From IMG/VR virus record IMGVR_UViG_3300046010_000460, positions 1-23,232 of that record: a stretch of 23,232 bases of DNA; one strand, 5' to 3'. The notes below the pieces were generated by a model, which ran no database searches, was not told the origin of the DNA, and was given only the letters and a program-made list of their open reading frames with translations. The stretch comes from a virus. Both the position numbers and the translations under genes were made by a program. This document shows positions 1-5,909 of the stretch, piece after piece (positions within the stretch are counted from its first letter, which is position 1; the number at the start of each line of letters is the position of its first letter).

Positions 1-141
1 ATTACAGTTACTGTTGTTGGTATCAAGGCTACCTCCCCTGAGGAAGTTGAAGATATCATTACGGACAACATCGAAGTCAGCGGCTACGACTTAGAGTTGC
101 ACGACCCAGATGTACGAGTACAACATATCGAGCGAGAATAA
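1..141 (+). CDS. C-terminal end of an unknown phage protein (5' truncated)
   Basis: The frame starting at base 1 is open for 46 codons and ends with TAA at 139-141. The visible part starts ITVTVVGIKATSPEEVEDII and is acidic at its end (DVRVQHIERE). Its start lies left of the window, so full length is unknown. Alternating hydrophobic residues followed by an acidic helix suggest a small alpha/beta domain, but I recognise no family. It is the last gene before a 119-base non-coding gap and is probably the preceding gene of the same early operon. It is accepted as coding because its residue use matches the neighbouring genes and the gap only begins after its stop. Confidence 0.55.
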   Translation: MTVTVVGIKATSPEEVEDIITDNIEVSGYDLELHDPDVRVQHIERE

Positions 142-260
142 CTATCATCAGCACACGCTATCTAGCACATGGGACTTTGTTCATTTCGACTATGTGTTAG
201 ACTTGGGGATGGGTGGTCCCGCCATCTGCGAACACGGGACACTACTAAACAAGGAGACAA
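142..260 (+). promoter_or_regulatory. Structured 5' leader: long hairpin plus possible H-type pseudoknot before the nuclease gene
   Basis: This is the only sizeable non-coding gap in the left block. Bases 161-172 pair with 190-201 (12 bp with two G-U pairs, 17-base loop). A second stem pairs 208-212 with 222-226. The loop segment of that stem, GTCCCG at 216-221, is complementary to CGGGAC at 235-240, which gives H-type pseudoknot geometry (3-base and 8-base connecting loops). The first hairpin loop also carries CTTTGTT (175-181), which could pair with AACAAGG (248-254) and mask the Shine-Dalgarno AAGGAG at 251-256. A cis-acting regulatory RNA is inferred. I see no convincing -35/-10 promoter here. 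All pairings were found by eye, with no folding energy calculated. Confidence 0.5.
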
Positions 261-1043
261 ATGCCAGTAGAAATTGAAAGAGATAGATACGGAAGACCGC
301 TAGTCATTCCTCCTAGTGGTGGTAAAGCAATTGCATATACCCGTGCTACCACTATAGCCAACAGTCTTGATGATGCTTCAGCATTAACCGCATGGAAAAT
401 GCGGATGGCAGCAATAGGTTTAACCAGCAGACCAGACTTACTGCTAGCCATTGGTGTAGCAGCAGACAACAACAAATTAGTTAATGCATACATTGAAGAA
501 GCAATGGAAGTTGCAGGTGCTAGCAAAGCAGCAACAATTGGCACAGCCATCCATGCATTAACAGAAAAACTAGACTTAGGTTTAGAGTTAGGTGCAGTAC
601 CAGAACAATGGATGCCAGACATTCTTGCATACCAAAAAGCAACCAGCATACTTACTAAGATTTATATCGAACAATTCACAGTGCTAGACAAGTTTAAAAT
701 TGCTGGCACACCAGATAGAGTTGTTGAATACAAAGGCGAAAGGTTTATTGCAGACCTAAAGACAGGTCGCATTGACCATCCAAATAACATTGCTATGCAG
801 TTAGCAATCTACGCTAACGGCTCGCCGTACATGATAGATACGGCGACCCGTGGCACATGGGGCGACATCAACAAAGAAAAAGCAATCATCATTCATGCCC
901 CAGCAGGGACAGGAACTTGCAAGTTAGTATGGATTGACATCAAAGAAGGATGGAAAGGTGTACAATTTGCAATGAAAGTAAGAAAGTGGCGAGACCAAAA
1001 GGGTTTGGCTACTCCATTTGAGCAAGGAGAAGATAGTGCCTAG
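261..1043 (+). CDS. Cas4/RecB-like PD-(D/E)XK exonuclease
   Basis: This 260-residue protein has the RecB/Cas4 nuclease motif set: GTAIH at 94-98 (motif I histidine), GTPDR at 149-153 (metal-binding Asp), DLKTG at 165-169 (the D/E-X-K core) and a Q-x-x-x-Y motif (QLAIY) at 180-184. Such enzymes are metal-dependent DNA exonucleases. In phages they usually sit in replication or recombination modules and process DNA ends. No cysteine cluster typical of iron-sulfur Cas4 proteins is visible (a single Cys near 220), so RecB-like is the safer name. The ATG start is supported by AAGGAG at 251-256 with a 4-base spacer. The gene lies directly behind a structured leader, and its end overlaps the start of the next gene by 8 bases. 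Confidence 0.85.
   Translation: MPVEIERDRYGRPLVIPPSGGKAIAYTRATTIANSLDDASALTAWKMRMAAIGLTSRPDLLLAIGVAADNNKLVNAYIEEAMEVAGASKAATIGTAIHALTEKLDLGLELGAVPEQWMPDILAYQKATSILTKIYIEQFTVLDKFKIAGTPDRVVEYKGERFIADLKTGRIDHPNNIAMQLAIYANGSPYMIDTATRGTWGDINKEKAIIIHAPAGTGTCKLVWIDIKEGWKGVQFAMKVRKWRDQKGLATPFEQGEDSA
1024..1029 (+). promoter_or_regulatory. Shine-Dalgarno site that fixes the GTG start at 1036
   Basis: AAGGAG lies six bases before GTG at 1036-1038. A longer reading of the frame would begin with TTG at 1018, but that start would lie upstream of this site. The GTG is therefore the preferred start, and it makes the protein six residues shorter than the longest open frame. Confidence 0.7.
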
Positions 1044-1488
1044 TACAGAAGCACCAATCAGTATCACAGTAAAGACACCAGCAGGTAGTCTTGTCACAGT
1101 CCGTGCAGAAAGCGGAGAAGAACTAGACAATATTGTTGCACTATCAGTGCACGCTATTGCATCAGCAGCAACAGAACTAGAAGCAGCAGTGCGTGGTGCA
1201 ACACCAGCACCAGCAGCACAACCAGTTATGTCAGCAGCATCAGTTGCCGCAGCATTAGGTGGCAACATCATTGAAACACCAGCCCCAGTTGCAACAGCAC
1301 CAACAATTGGTGGGCGTTCATGTCCACATGGAAAGATGACAGCAATCCAAGGTATGGGTAAAGATGGCAGACCATATAAAGGTTGGTTCTGCCCAGCACC
1401 GAAGGGTGCATTTGATAAGTGTAAGAACCAGTATGTTGCTAACACATCACCAGAGTGGAACACATTCGTTCCAGAACAGATTAAGTGA
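1036..1488 (+). CDS. Small protein with C-terminal CHCC putative zinc site
   Basis: This is a 150-residue protein with three parts. Residues 8-55 form a beta strand plus helix (starting SITVKTPAGSLVTVRA). Residues 56-92 are an Ala/Pro-rich linker. Residues 94-135 are a compact segment with C96, H98, C119 and C129 spaced like a zinc ribbon, plus aromatic residues (YKGWFC). I do not recognise a named family. Its place between a RecB-like nuclease and a DnaB-like helicase suggests a replication accessory role, perhaps binding single-stranded DNA or a partner, but this is inference from context. Its start overlaps the nuclease gene, and its TGA stop overlaps the GTG start of the helicase (GTGA), so translation is probably coupled. 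Confidence 0.75.
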   Translation: MPSTEAPISITVKTPAGSLVTVRAESGEELDNIVALSVHAIASAATELEAAVRGATPAPAAQPVMSAASVAAALGGNIIETPAPVATAPTIGGRSCPHGKMTAIQGMGKDGRPYKGWFCPAPKGAFDKCKNQYVANTSPEWNTFVPEQIK

Positions 1489-2297
1489 AAACACTTAGAC
1501 GCTCTATAAACAAAGCAGAGGTAGGCGGAGAACCACTTCCGCCTGCCTTTGCTGCATTTGAGAGAGCAGGAATTATCCTGCGTAGAGCAGAGGTAACTGT
1601 TATTGCAGGCACTCCAGGTGCAGGCAAGTCATCCGTTGCATTGGCTATTGCTGCTAAAACAAAACATCCTACACTTTACTTTTCAGCAGATACCAATGCA
1701 CATACGATGGCTATGCGCTTGATTGCCATGACTGGCAAGATGACACAGGCAGCAGCAGAACAACTACTAAAGCGCGACCCTGCTAGGTCGCACGAAATAC
1801 TACAACTCAACAACCATTTGTTCTGGTCCTTTGAATCTAGCCCTACACTCAAAGATTTAGATGATGAAGTCTCAGCCTTTGAAACAGTATGGGGTAAGTC
1901 GCCAACCCTTATAGTTGTAGACAACCTAATGGATGTAGCAATGGATGGATACGATGAGTTCGGTGCAATGCGTGCCGTTATGAAAGAACTCAAGTATCTA
2001 GCCAGAGATACCAATGCAGCAGTGTTGGTACTACACCATACAAAAGAAGGATTTGATGGCTATCCTTGCCAGCCACGCAGCGCAGTGCAGGGCATGGTCA
2101 ATCAAATTCCAGCAATGGTTTTAACTATTGGTCAGATGAAACAGGGTGACGACACATACTTATGTGTGGCACCAGTCAAGAACAGATACGGTAGAGCAGA
2201 CCAAACAGGTAGCAATTATGTTAGCCTATCTTTTAGTCCAGACTCTATGTATCTAGAGGATGTACCAGTCAGGTATCAACAGGAAGAGGTAATGTAA
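1485..2297 (+). CDS. DnaB-like replicative helicase ATPase domain
   Basis: This 270-residue RecA-fold ATPase has Walker A GTPGAGKSS at 42-50, Walker B LIVVDN at 142-147, a histidine sensor segment (VLHHTKE, 182-188) and KNRYGR at 232-237. The last corresponds to the KxRxG region of DnaB/RepA-type hexameric helicases. It lacks the N-terminal primase-interaction domain of cellular DnaB, which accounts for its short length. It most likely unwinds DNA at the phage fork, working with the split primase downstream. The GTG start overlaps the preceding TGA. No strong Shine-Dalgarno precedes it, so initiation probably depends on coupling. A RadA/RepA-like ATPase of another role is the main alternative. 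Confidence 0.85.
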   Translation: MKTLRRSINKAEVGGEPLPPAFAAFERAGIILRRAEVTVIAGTPGAGKSSVALAIAAKTKHPTLYFSADTNAHTMAMRLIAMTGKMTQAAAEQLLKRDPARSHEILQLNNHLFWSFESSPTLKDLDDEVSAFETVWGKSPTLIVVDNLMDVAMDGYDEFGAMRAVMKELKYLARDTNAAVLVLHHTKEGFDGYPCQPRSAVQGMVNQIPAMVLTIGQMKQGDDTYLCVAPVKNRYGRADQTGSNYVSLSFSPDSMYLEDVPVRYQQEEVM

Positions 2298-2440
2298 TGC
2301 CAAAGTATAGAGTGACATACTCACAATATAAAGTAAAAGTTATTCGCGCTTCTTCATTAGCAATAGCAGAAGAACGTGCAAAGAAAGCAGAAACAGGTAG
2401 ATGGGAACTAACAGAGGTTAGGGACGAACCACAAGAATGA
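2297..2440 (+). CDS. 47-residue phage protein of unknown function
   Basis: The ATG at 2297 overlaps the helicase stop (TAATG), and an AGAGG site lies seven bases before it. The frame is 47 codons and ends with TGA at 2438-2440, which overlaps the ATG of the next gene. The protein starts MPKYRVTYSQYKVKVIRA, has a central helix rich in Ala, Glu and Lys, and ends acidic. The beta-strand start followed by a helix resembles small single-domain phage proteins, but no family is recognised. Overlap at both ends and a good ribosome site make it a real gene despite its size. Confidence 0.7.
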   Translation: MPKYRVTYSQYKVKVIRASSLAIAEERAKKAETGRWELTEVRDEPQE

Positions 2441-2781
2441 GTACACCAGCCAAGCGTAAAGGCAGCAAAGCCGAAGCAGATGCAGTTAAATGGCTAAAGG
2501 CTAATGGTTTTCCTTATGCAGACCGCAGAATAGCAGGAGCACAGTTAGACAAAGGCGATATCAGCGGTGTCAATGGAGTAACTATTGAGGTTAAAAACCA
2601 TGTCCGCATGGACTTGAGCGCTTGGATTAAAGAACTAGAAGTAGAAATGAAAAACGATAATGCATGGACAGGAACTGTTCTGCATAAGCGTAAGGGTAAA
2701 TCAGATGTTGGTGAGTGGTATTGCAGTATGCCAGCCAGCGTATGGCTAGCCCTGATTAGGAAGGTGTTAGGTGAAACATAG
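2437..2781 (+). CDS. Hjc-like PD-(D/E)XK endonuclease (putative Holliday junction resolvase)
   Basis: This 114-residue protein has the compact resolvase-type nuclease pattern: basic start with KGSKAEADAV (E13 in helix 1), GDI at 40-42 with D41, and EVKN at 51-54 giving the E-x-K pair. Length and motif spacing fit archaeal Hjc or related phage resolvases, which cut branched DNA. The role would be resolving recombination or replication intermediates before packaging. A different structure-specific or VRR-type nuclease cannot be excluded. Its ATG overlaps the previous stop (ATGA), and its last 11 bases overlap the primase zinc-finger gene. It is the second of three PD-(D/E)XK proteins in this operon. 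Confidence 0.75.
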   Translation: MSTPAKRKGSKAEADAVKWLKANGFPYADRRIAGAQLDKGDISGVNGVTIEVKNHVRMDLSAWIKELEVEMKNDNAWTGTVLHKRKGKSDVGEWYCSMPASVWLALIRKVLGET

Positions 2782-3145
2782 TATCGCAGACTATCTACGC
2801 TATATAGGCGCAGCCGTTCCTGCTGAGGGACACGGCTGGCGCAAAATCAAATGCCCATTCCACAGCGACAGTCATGCATCAGCAGGTATTAACTTTGAAG
2901 AAGAAAGATTTAAATGCCACGGCTGTGGTGTTAGTGGAGATGTATACGATTTAATTATTCACAGGGAAGGAGGCACATACCGTGAGGCTATCAAATTCGC
3001 ACAGACAATTTCTCTTGCAGGCAACGCACCAGTACGCCAGTCAGATTCATCTAGCAACAGACTACCTAGCAACACGCAATCTATCGGTAGAAGAGGCGCA
3101 ACGCTTTCATCTTGGAGTGGTAAAGGACGCTCTTCCAGGTCATGA
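2771..3145 (+). CDS. CHC2 zinc-finger part of a split DNA primase
   Basis: This 124-residue protein carries the DnaG-type zinc-binding domain: C28, H31, C49 and C52 (C-x2-H-x17-C-x2-C), then GVSGDVYDLI and a helix REAIKFAQ matching the end of the CHC2 domain. Such domains recognise the template for primer synthesis. After about residue 82 the frame gives a Ser/Arg-rich tail with no catalytic domain, while the TOPRIM part lies in the next frame and overlaps by 164 bases. The GTG start has AGGAAGG six bases upstream. It may act as a separate subunit, or be joined to the TOPRIM part by a +1 ribosomal shift. A sequencing error is the third possibility. Confidence 0.8.
   Translation: MKHSIADYLRYIGAAVPAEGHGWRKIKCPFHSDSHASAGINFEEERFKCHGCGVSGDVYDLIIHREGGTYREAIKFAQTISLAGNAPVRQSDSSSNRLPSNTQSIGRRGATLSSWSGKGRSSRS
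2965..2973 (+). promoter_or_regulatory. Strong internal Shine-Dalgarno before the TOPRIM primase frame
   Basis: GGAAGGAGG lies inside the zinc-finger gene, eight bases before GTG at 2982. It supports independent initiation of the TOPRIM frame. The same bases encode the Glu-Gly-Gly segment of the zinc-finger domain, so chance cannot be fully excluded. Confidence 0.55.
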
Positions 3146-3611
3146 GCAGTACCTCAATAGACTAGCAATACCGTACATCACACCGTCAGGTGTAGTTGAT
3201 ATTAGATTCAGAGCATTAGGTAATGTAGACCCAAAGTATATGGGTATGCCAGGTGCTAAGACCAGCATGTTTAATGCACAAGCAGTGCTAACAGCATCAG
3301 ACTATATCTGTGTGACTGAAGGCGAGATAGATTGCATAACAGTATCTGTTAAAACACCACATCCAGCCGTAGGTATTCCAGGTGCAAACAACTGGAAGCC
3401 ATTCTATTCCAAGATATTAGATGACTTTGATACAGTAATTGTTTTAGCAGATGGTGATTCAGCAGGTATGGATTTTGGCAAGAAGGTTAGCCGAGAGTTA
3501 GGTAATGTTAATATAGTTCAGATGCCAGAGGGGCATGATGTTAATAGCATAGTAATGCTAGAAGGAGCGGAGTTTATTAATGAACGAATCCGAAAATGCC
3601 TTTCTGAATAA
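2982..3611 (+). CDS. TOPRIM catalytic part of a split DNA primase
   Basis: This 209-residue protein has the DnaG catalytic-core order: DYLATRNLSVEEAQRFHLG at 27-45 (the usual core start), then TEGEIDC at 112-118 with the catalytic Glu, DGD at 157-159 (metal-binding pair) and DVN at 186-188. It would make RNA primers at the phage fork with the zinc-finger partner. The first about 22 residues are not primase-like and come from the overlap with the previous gene. Its frame is +1 relative to that gene and is closed by a stop at 2952-2954, so any shift must occur between there and 3145. The GTG start is chosen because of the strong ribosome site. Its end overlaps the next gene by 32 bases. Confidence 0.8.
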   Translation: MRLSNSHRQFLLQATHQYASQIHLATDYLATRNLSVEEAQRFHLGVVKDALPGHEQYLNRLAIPYITPSGVVDIRFRALGNVDPKYMGMPGAKTSMFNAQAVLTASDYICVTEGEIDCITVSVKTPHPAVGIPGANNWKPFYSKILDDFDTVIVLADGDSAGMDFGKKVSRELGNVNIVQMPEGHDVNSIVMLEGAEFINERIRKCLSE

Positions 3612-3891
3612 TGGCGATGAGGTATGGGATTTTATTAAAGATAACCCCAGATACATAGGCATACCAATCTCTAAGCGCCAAGGACTAGACATCCTTAATG
3701 CGTTACGAGATGTATGGGTAGCCAATAAGAATGACCATGAACAGGCTAACAAAATGCTAACTATGTTGGCAGCCGTGCTTGTATCAGCAGAAGCAGGACT
3801 GGGTGAAGAGATAGTAGAAGAAGTGTTAGTACAAGAAGCAATGATGGATTTTGAAGAGCAGGCTAAGGAGATACTAGATGAAAAACCTTAA
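3580..3891 (+). CDS. Small helical protein of unknown function
   Basis: This 103-residue acidic protein is mostly helical by residue pattern. A start rich in Asn and Glu (MNESENAFLNNGDEVW) leads to a short Ile/Pro segment around 22-32, and then to a long amphipathic stretch rich in Ala, Val, Leu, Glu and Met to the end. No catalytic or metal-binding motif is visible and no family is recognised. GGAG at 3569-3572 precedes the ATG by seven bases. It overlaps the primase end by 32 bases and the next gene by 14 bases, so it belongs to the replication operon. The overlap and strong codon continuity support it as a real gene. Confidence 0.65.
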   Translation: MNESENAFLNNGDEVWDFIKDNPRYIGIPISKRQGLDILNALRDVWVANKNDHEQANKMLTMLAAVLVSAEAGLGEEIVEEVLVQEAMMDFEEQAKEILDEKP

Positions 3892-4168
3892 TGACTTTGA
3901 AGATATTCTTAATGAACTACGTATTATTATGGTACGTAAGCATCAAGACTATGGTCCATTTAACATAGCCAATGCTCCAGGTGGTGCAATGAACGGGCTG
4001 CTTGTGCGTATGCACGACAAGATGGCACGATTAGAAAACCTTTACTACAAAAGTAGCGACACGCCCAACTATGAAAGTATTGAAGATACCTTTCTTGACC
4101 TAGCGAACTATGCAATAATCGGACTATTGGTACAAAGGCGACAATGGGAAGGCGTAGCAGAGGAATAA
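3878..4168 (+). CDS. DUF1599/Nmad1-type protein (nucleotide modification associated, MazG-like helical fold)
   Basis: This 96-residue protein matches the pattern of the DUF1599 (nucleotide modification associated domain 1) family: K-H-Q-DYG at 21-26, R44 with MHDKMARLENL at 45-55, and an acidic helix ESIEDTFLDLANYA at 66-79. The Glu/Asp-rich helices resemble the metal site of MazG-type nucleotide pyrophosphohydrolases. The family is found in many phages and has been linked by genome context to modified DNA bases. No other base-modification enzyme is visible here, so nucleotide-pool trimming is an equally good guess. AAGGAG at 3865-3870 sits seven bases before the ATG. Confidence 0.75.
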   Translation: MKNLNDFEDILNELRIIMVRKHQDYGPFNIANAPGGAMNGLLVRMHDKMARLENLYYKSSDTPNYESIEDTFLDLANYAIIGLLVQRRQWEGVAEE

Positions 4169-4169
4169 C

Positions 4170-4817
4170 GTGGACTACTTAGAAGAGTATGAGCAGATGG
4201 TTGTGGCAATTGCTGCCGAATACCAGCGCAAATACCCTATGACTGACCAGCAAGATATCCAGCAGGTACTATGGATATGGTTTGTTAGTCATCCAGTTAA
4301 GTACAAAGAGTGGTCAGCACTGCCACAAAAAGACAAGGACAAACTCATAGCCAAGTCTCTTCGTAATGCAGCACTTAAATACTGTGAACGCGAAAAGGCA
4401 CGGACGGTTGGTTATGAGTTACTTGATTTGTACTACTACGATGCCTCAGTTATCGAGGCATTCCTACCATCTATCATCTCAGAATCCTATGAGATACCAA
4501 CTAAGATTAAAGACCTCAACTTTAAGTTCACCAAAGGTGAAAGCACAGACACTAACAACTGGTTAGTGCTGCGCTCAGACATAGCATCTGCATATTACAA
4601 ACTGTCAGAGGCTAAACAGTTTATTTTAAAGACTAGATTTAGTACAGAGTCTTGCGAGTGGAGCAAGTTAGGGGAAGAGTTAAAGACCACCCCTGACGGT
4701 GCACGTATGAAAGTACAGCGTGCTATCAGTTCTTTAATTAGAAATCTTGGTGGCTATAGGTCACATCTAGATGAAGACAGTTCTGTAGAGGTAGAAGATG
4801 ACGAATCAGGAGAGTGA
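4170..4817 (+). CDS. Sigma-factor-like DNA-binding protein
   Basis: This 215-residue protein has two recognisable parts. Residues 5-80 resemble a sigma region 2 helix bundle (EYEQMVVAIAAEYQRKYP, DQQDIQQVLWIWF, SLRNAALKYCERE). Residues 143-193 resemble region 4, with a helix-turn-helix (LSEAKQFILKTRF, then SKLGEELKTTPDGARMKVQ and a final basic helix). The end is acidic. By family knowledge such proteins bind RNA polymerase or promoter DNA and would redirect transcription to phage genes, here perhaps the late block. The match is by pattern only and core-binding residues are not obvious. The GTG start has GAGG at 4160-4163. It heads a run of four putative regulators. Confidence 0.6.
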   Translation: MDYLEEYEQMVVAIAAEYQRKYPMTDQQDIQQVLWIWFVSHPVKYKEWSALPQKDKDKLIAKSLRNAALKYCEREKARTVGYELLDLYYYDASVIEAFLPSIISESYEIPTKIKDLNFKFTKGESTDTNNWLVLRSDIASAYYKLSEAKQFILKTRFSTESCEWSKLGEELKTTPDGARMKVQRAISSLIRNLGGYRSHLDEDSSVEVEDDESGE

Positions 4818-5043
4818 TAATGTCAAAGAAATCCGAGAGTTACTACATCCAAAGGATTACTCACACGCTATGGATTTGCGAGGAGAATCTATTGGGGATG
4901 TTTGCGTATGTGGAGGGGATGTATTTCATGCGCTTGTTGCATTTGACCAAGGTGAACTATGCTTTTATTTCCTTGATGGAGAGTGCGTTAACTGTGGGTC
5001 AATGGTCACACTCCCTTACCCAAAGAATGAGGACTCTATCTAA
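4798..5043 (+). CDS. Small CxC/CxxC zinc-ribbon protein
   Basis: This 81-residue protein has a helical start followed by C36-V-C38-G-G and, after a beta-rich segment (ALVAFDQGELCFYFLDG), C63-V-N-C66-G. This is the usual two-knuckle layout of a zinc ribbon. Its role is unknown; small ribbons of this type often bind nucleic acid or a polymerase. The ATG at 4798 overlaps the end of the sigma-like gene by 20 bases and has GAGG six bases upstream. The stop overlaps the next ATG (TAATG). A competing frame from 4820 has a good ribosome site but no coherent domain, so this frame is preferred. Confidence 0.65.
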   Translation: MTNQESDNVKEIRELLHPKDYSHAMDLRGESIGDVCVCGGDVFHALVAFDQGELCFYFLDGECVNCGSMVTLPYPKNEDSI

Positions 5044-5204
5044 TGCCACTGTATGATTTTAAATGCAACTATTGCACAGAAGTAATAGAGACTAACGAGA
5101 ATATTCCACCAGCCTGCACCACTTGTGGTGAAACTATGCAACGGGTATGGTCAGCACCAGCAATCAAGTTCAACGGCACAGGCTTTTATTCAACAGGAGG
5201 ATAA
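5043..5204 (+). CDS. FmdB-family zinc-ribbon protein
   Basis: This 53-residue protein closely follows the FmdB/Zn_ribbon_8 pattern. It starts MPLYDFKC with C8 and C11, then CTTCG with C25 and C28, then QRVWSAPAIKFNGTGFYST, where the family usually reads R-V-F-S-A-P-x-I-x-F-x-G-x-G-F-Y. These ribbons occur widely in bacteria and phages. A regulatory role was proposed for the founding member, but the molecular function is unclear. The ATG overlaps the previous stop and the gene ends one base before the WhiB start. It is too short to be noticed by length alone, yet the family match is strong. Confidence 0.85.
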   Translation: MPLYDFKCNYCTEVIETNENIPPACTTCGETMQRVWSAPAIKFNGTGFYSTGG

Positions 5205-5471
5205 ATGAATTACCCAGAATGGAAAGGCACACCCAATTGCAGAAGTGTTGACTCAGAGGAATTTTTTGTACCCGATGGTTCATCAACTTATAGAGAAGTA
5301 AAGATGCTAAAAAGAATCTGCAATAACTGTGAGGTCAAAAAGCAATGCTTAGACTATTCACTACATAATGGTGTCTTTGGATTCTGGGGTGGTACTACAG
5401 AATACGAACGTAAACTTCTACGCAGAAAACTAAACATCATTCCCAAACCTCTATACTTAGGATACCCATGA
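5205..5471 (+). CDS. WhiB-family iron-sulfur transcription factor
   Basis: This 88-residue protein has the four invariant cysteines of the family, C12, C39, C42 and C48 (C-x26-C-x2-C-x5-C). These bind a 4Fe-4S cluster. It also has the GFWGG turn at 59-63 and a basic C-terminal segment (ERKLLRRKL) for DNA contact. WhiB proteins bind the main sigma factor of Actinobacteria and alter promoter choice. Phage versions are known; the one in mycobacteriophage TM4 interferes with host WhiB2. This gene is the best host marker in the window. AGGAGG at 5195-5200 precedes the ATG closely. The TGA stop overlaps the next ATG. Confidence 0.93.
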   Translation: MNYPEWKGTPNCRSVDSEEFFVPDGSSTYREVKMLKRICNNCEVKKQCLDYSLHNGVFGFWGGTTEYERKLLRRKLNIIPKPLYLGYP

Positions 5472-5848
5472 GCAAACTATCAGACTTTGACTTAGACCTA
5501 GCAAGAGGACAACAAGGAGAACAACTAGTAGAACAATTGTTAACGGGTGGTTCTACAGTAGAAGTAAAGACAGATTTAAAATGGAAAGATACGGGCAACC
5601 TATATATAGAAACAGTGTGCTGGTCACACAACAACGAGAATTGGTATCTATCAGGATTGTCCAGTACGAAAGCAAGTTACTGGGCTTTCGTTCTGGAGGG
5701 GGCAACTCTGTTAGTACCAACGGAAGTACTGAAGCAGGTAGTTACGGCAAGGGGAAGAGCCATTACCTGCAACATACCTCCGAACCCAAGCAAGGGATAC
5801 CTTGTGAAGGTAGAGGACATACTTAATGTTCTCCGCAACTCTCTGTAA
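5468..5848 (+). CDS. PD-(D/E)XK nuclease-like protein
   Basis: This 126-residue protein has a nuclease-type pattern: RGQQGEQLVEQLL (E18 in helix 1), VEVKTD at 31-36 giving E32-x-K34, then TGNLYIE at 42-48 and LSSTKASYWAFVL at 64-76. The acidic residue expected just before E32-x-K34 is not in its usual place, though D10 or another residue could serve. The function may be cutting branched or host DNA, which is inference. It is the last gene of the left operon. Its ATG overlaps the WhiB stop (ATGA), and a terminator follows ten bases after its stop. Confidence 0.6.
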   Translation: MSKLSDFDLDLARGQQGEQLVEQLLTGGSTVEVKTDLKWKDTGNLYIETVCWSHNNENWYLSGLSSTKASYWAFVLEGATLLVPTEVLKQVVTARGRAITCNIPPNPSKGYLVKVEDILNVLRNSL

Positions 5849-5857
5849 ATAACAAAA

Positions 5858-5898
5858 AAACCCCCAGCGCTGGTAATAAAAACCAGTACTGGGGGTTT
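5858..5898. terminator. Bidirectional rho-independent terminator between convergent operons
   Basis: AAACCCCCAG (5858-5867) pairs with CTGGGGGTTT (5889-5898), and CTGGT (5870-5874) pairs with ACCAG (5882-5886) inside it, with a small internal mismatch and the loop AATAAAA. On the + strand TTTCTTGTTT follows the stem; on the - strand the run TTTTTTTGTT follows. It therefore can end both the early (+) and the late (-) transcripts. Confidence 0.9.
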
Positions 5899-5909
5899 CT
5901 TGTTTCTAT

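Noticed and set aside
178-203. TTGTTC and TATGTG/TAGACT as a sigma-70-type promoter
   Set aside because: The spacing is wrong (well short of 16-18 bases) and these bases are better explained by the hairpin.
142-260. Possible tRNA or glutamine-riboswitch-like RNA in the leader
   Set aside because: No cloverleaf, anticodon arm or T-loop consensus is present, and the conserved core bases I know for glutamine riboswitches are missing. It is kept only as an unclassified structured leader.
245-649. - strand open frame of 134 codons opposite the RecB-like nuclease gene
   Set aside because: The + strand frame carries all nuclease motifs and a ribosome site; the opposite frame is an incidental shadow without support.
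4814-5056. Overlapping + strand frame of 80 codons with a good Shine-Dalgarno (AGGAG) before ATG at 4820
   Set aside because: It has no domain or motif, whereas the overlapping frame from 4798 has a clear CxC/CxxC zinc ribbon and joins both neighbours by overlaps. The ribosome site keeps a small doubt.
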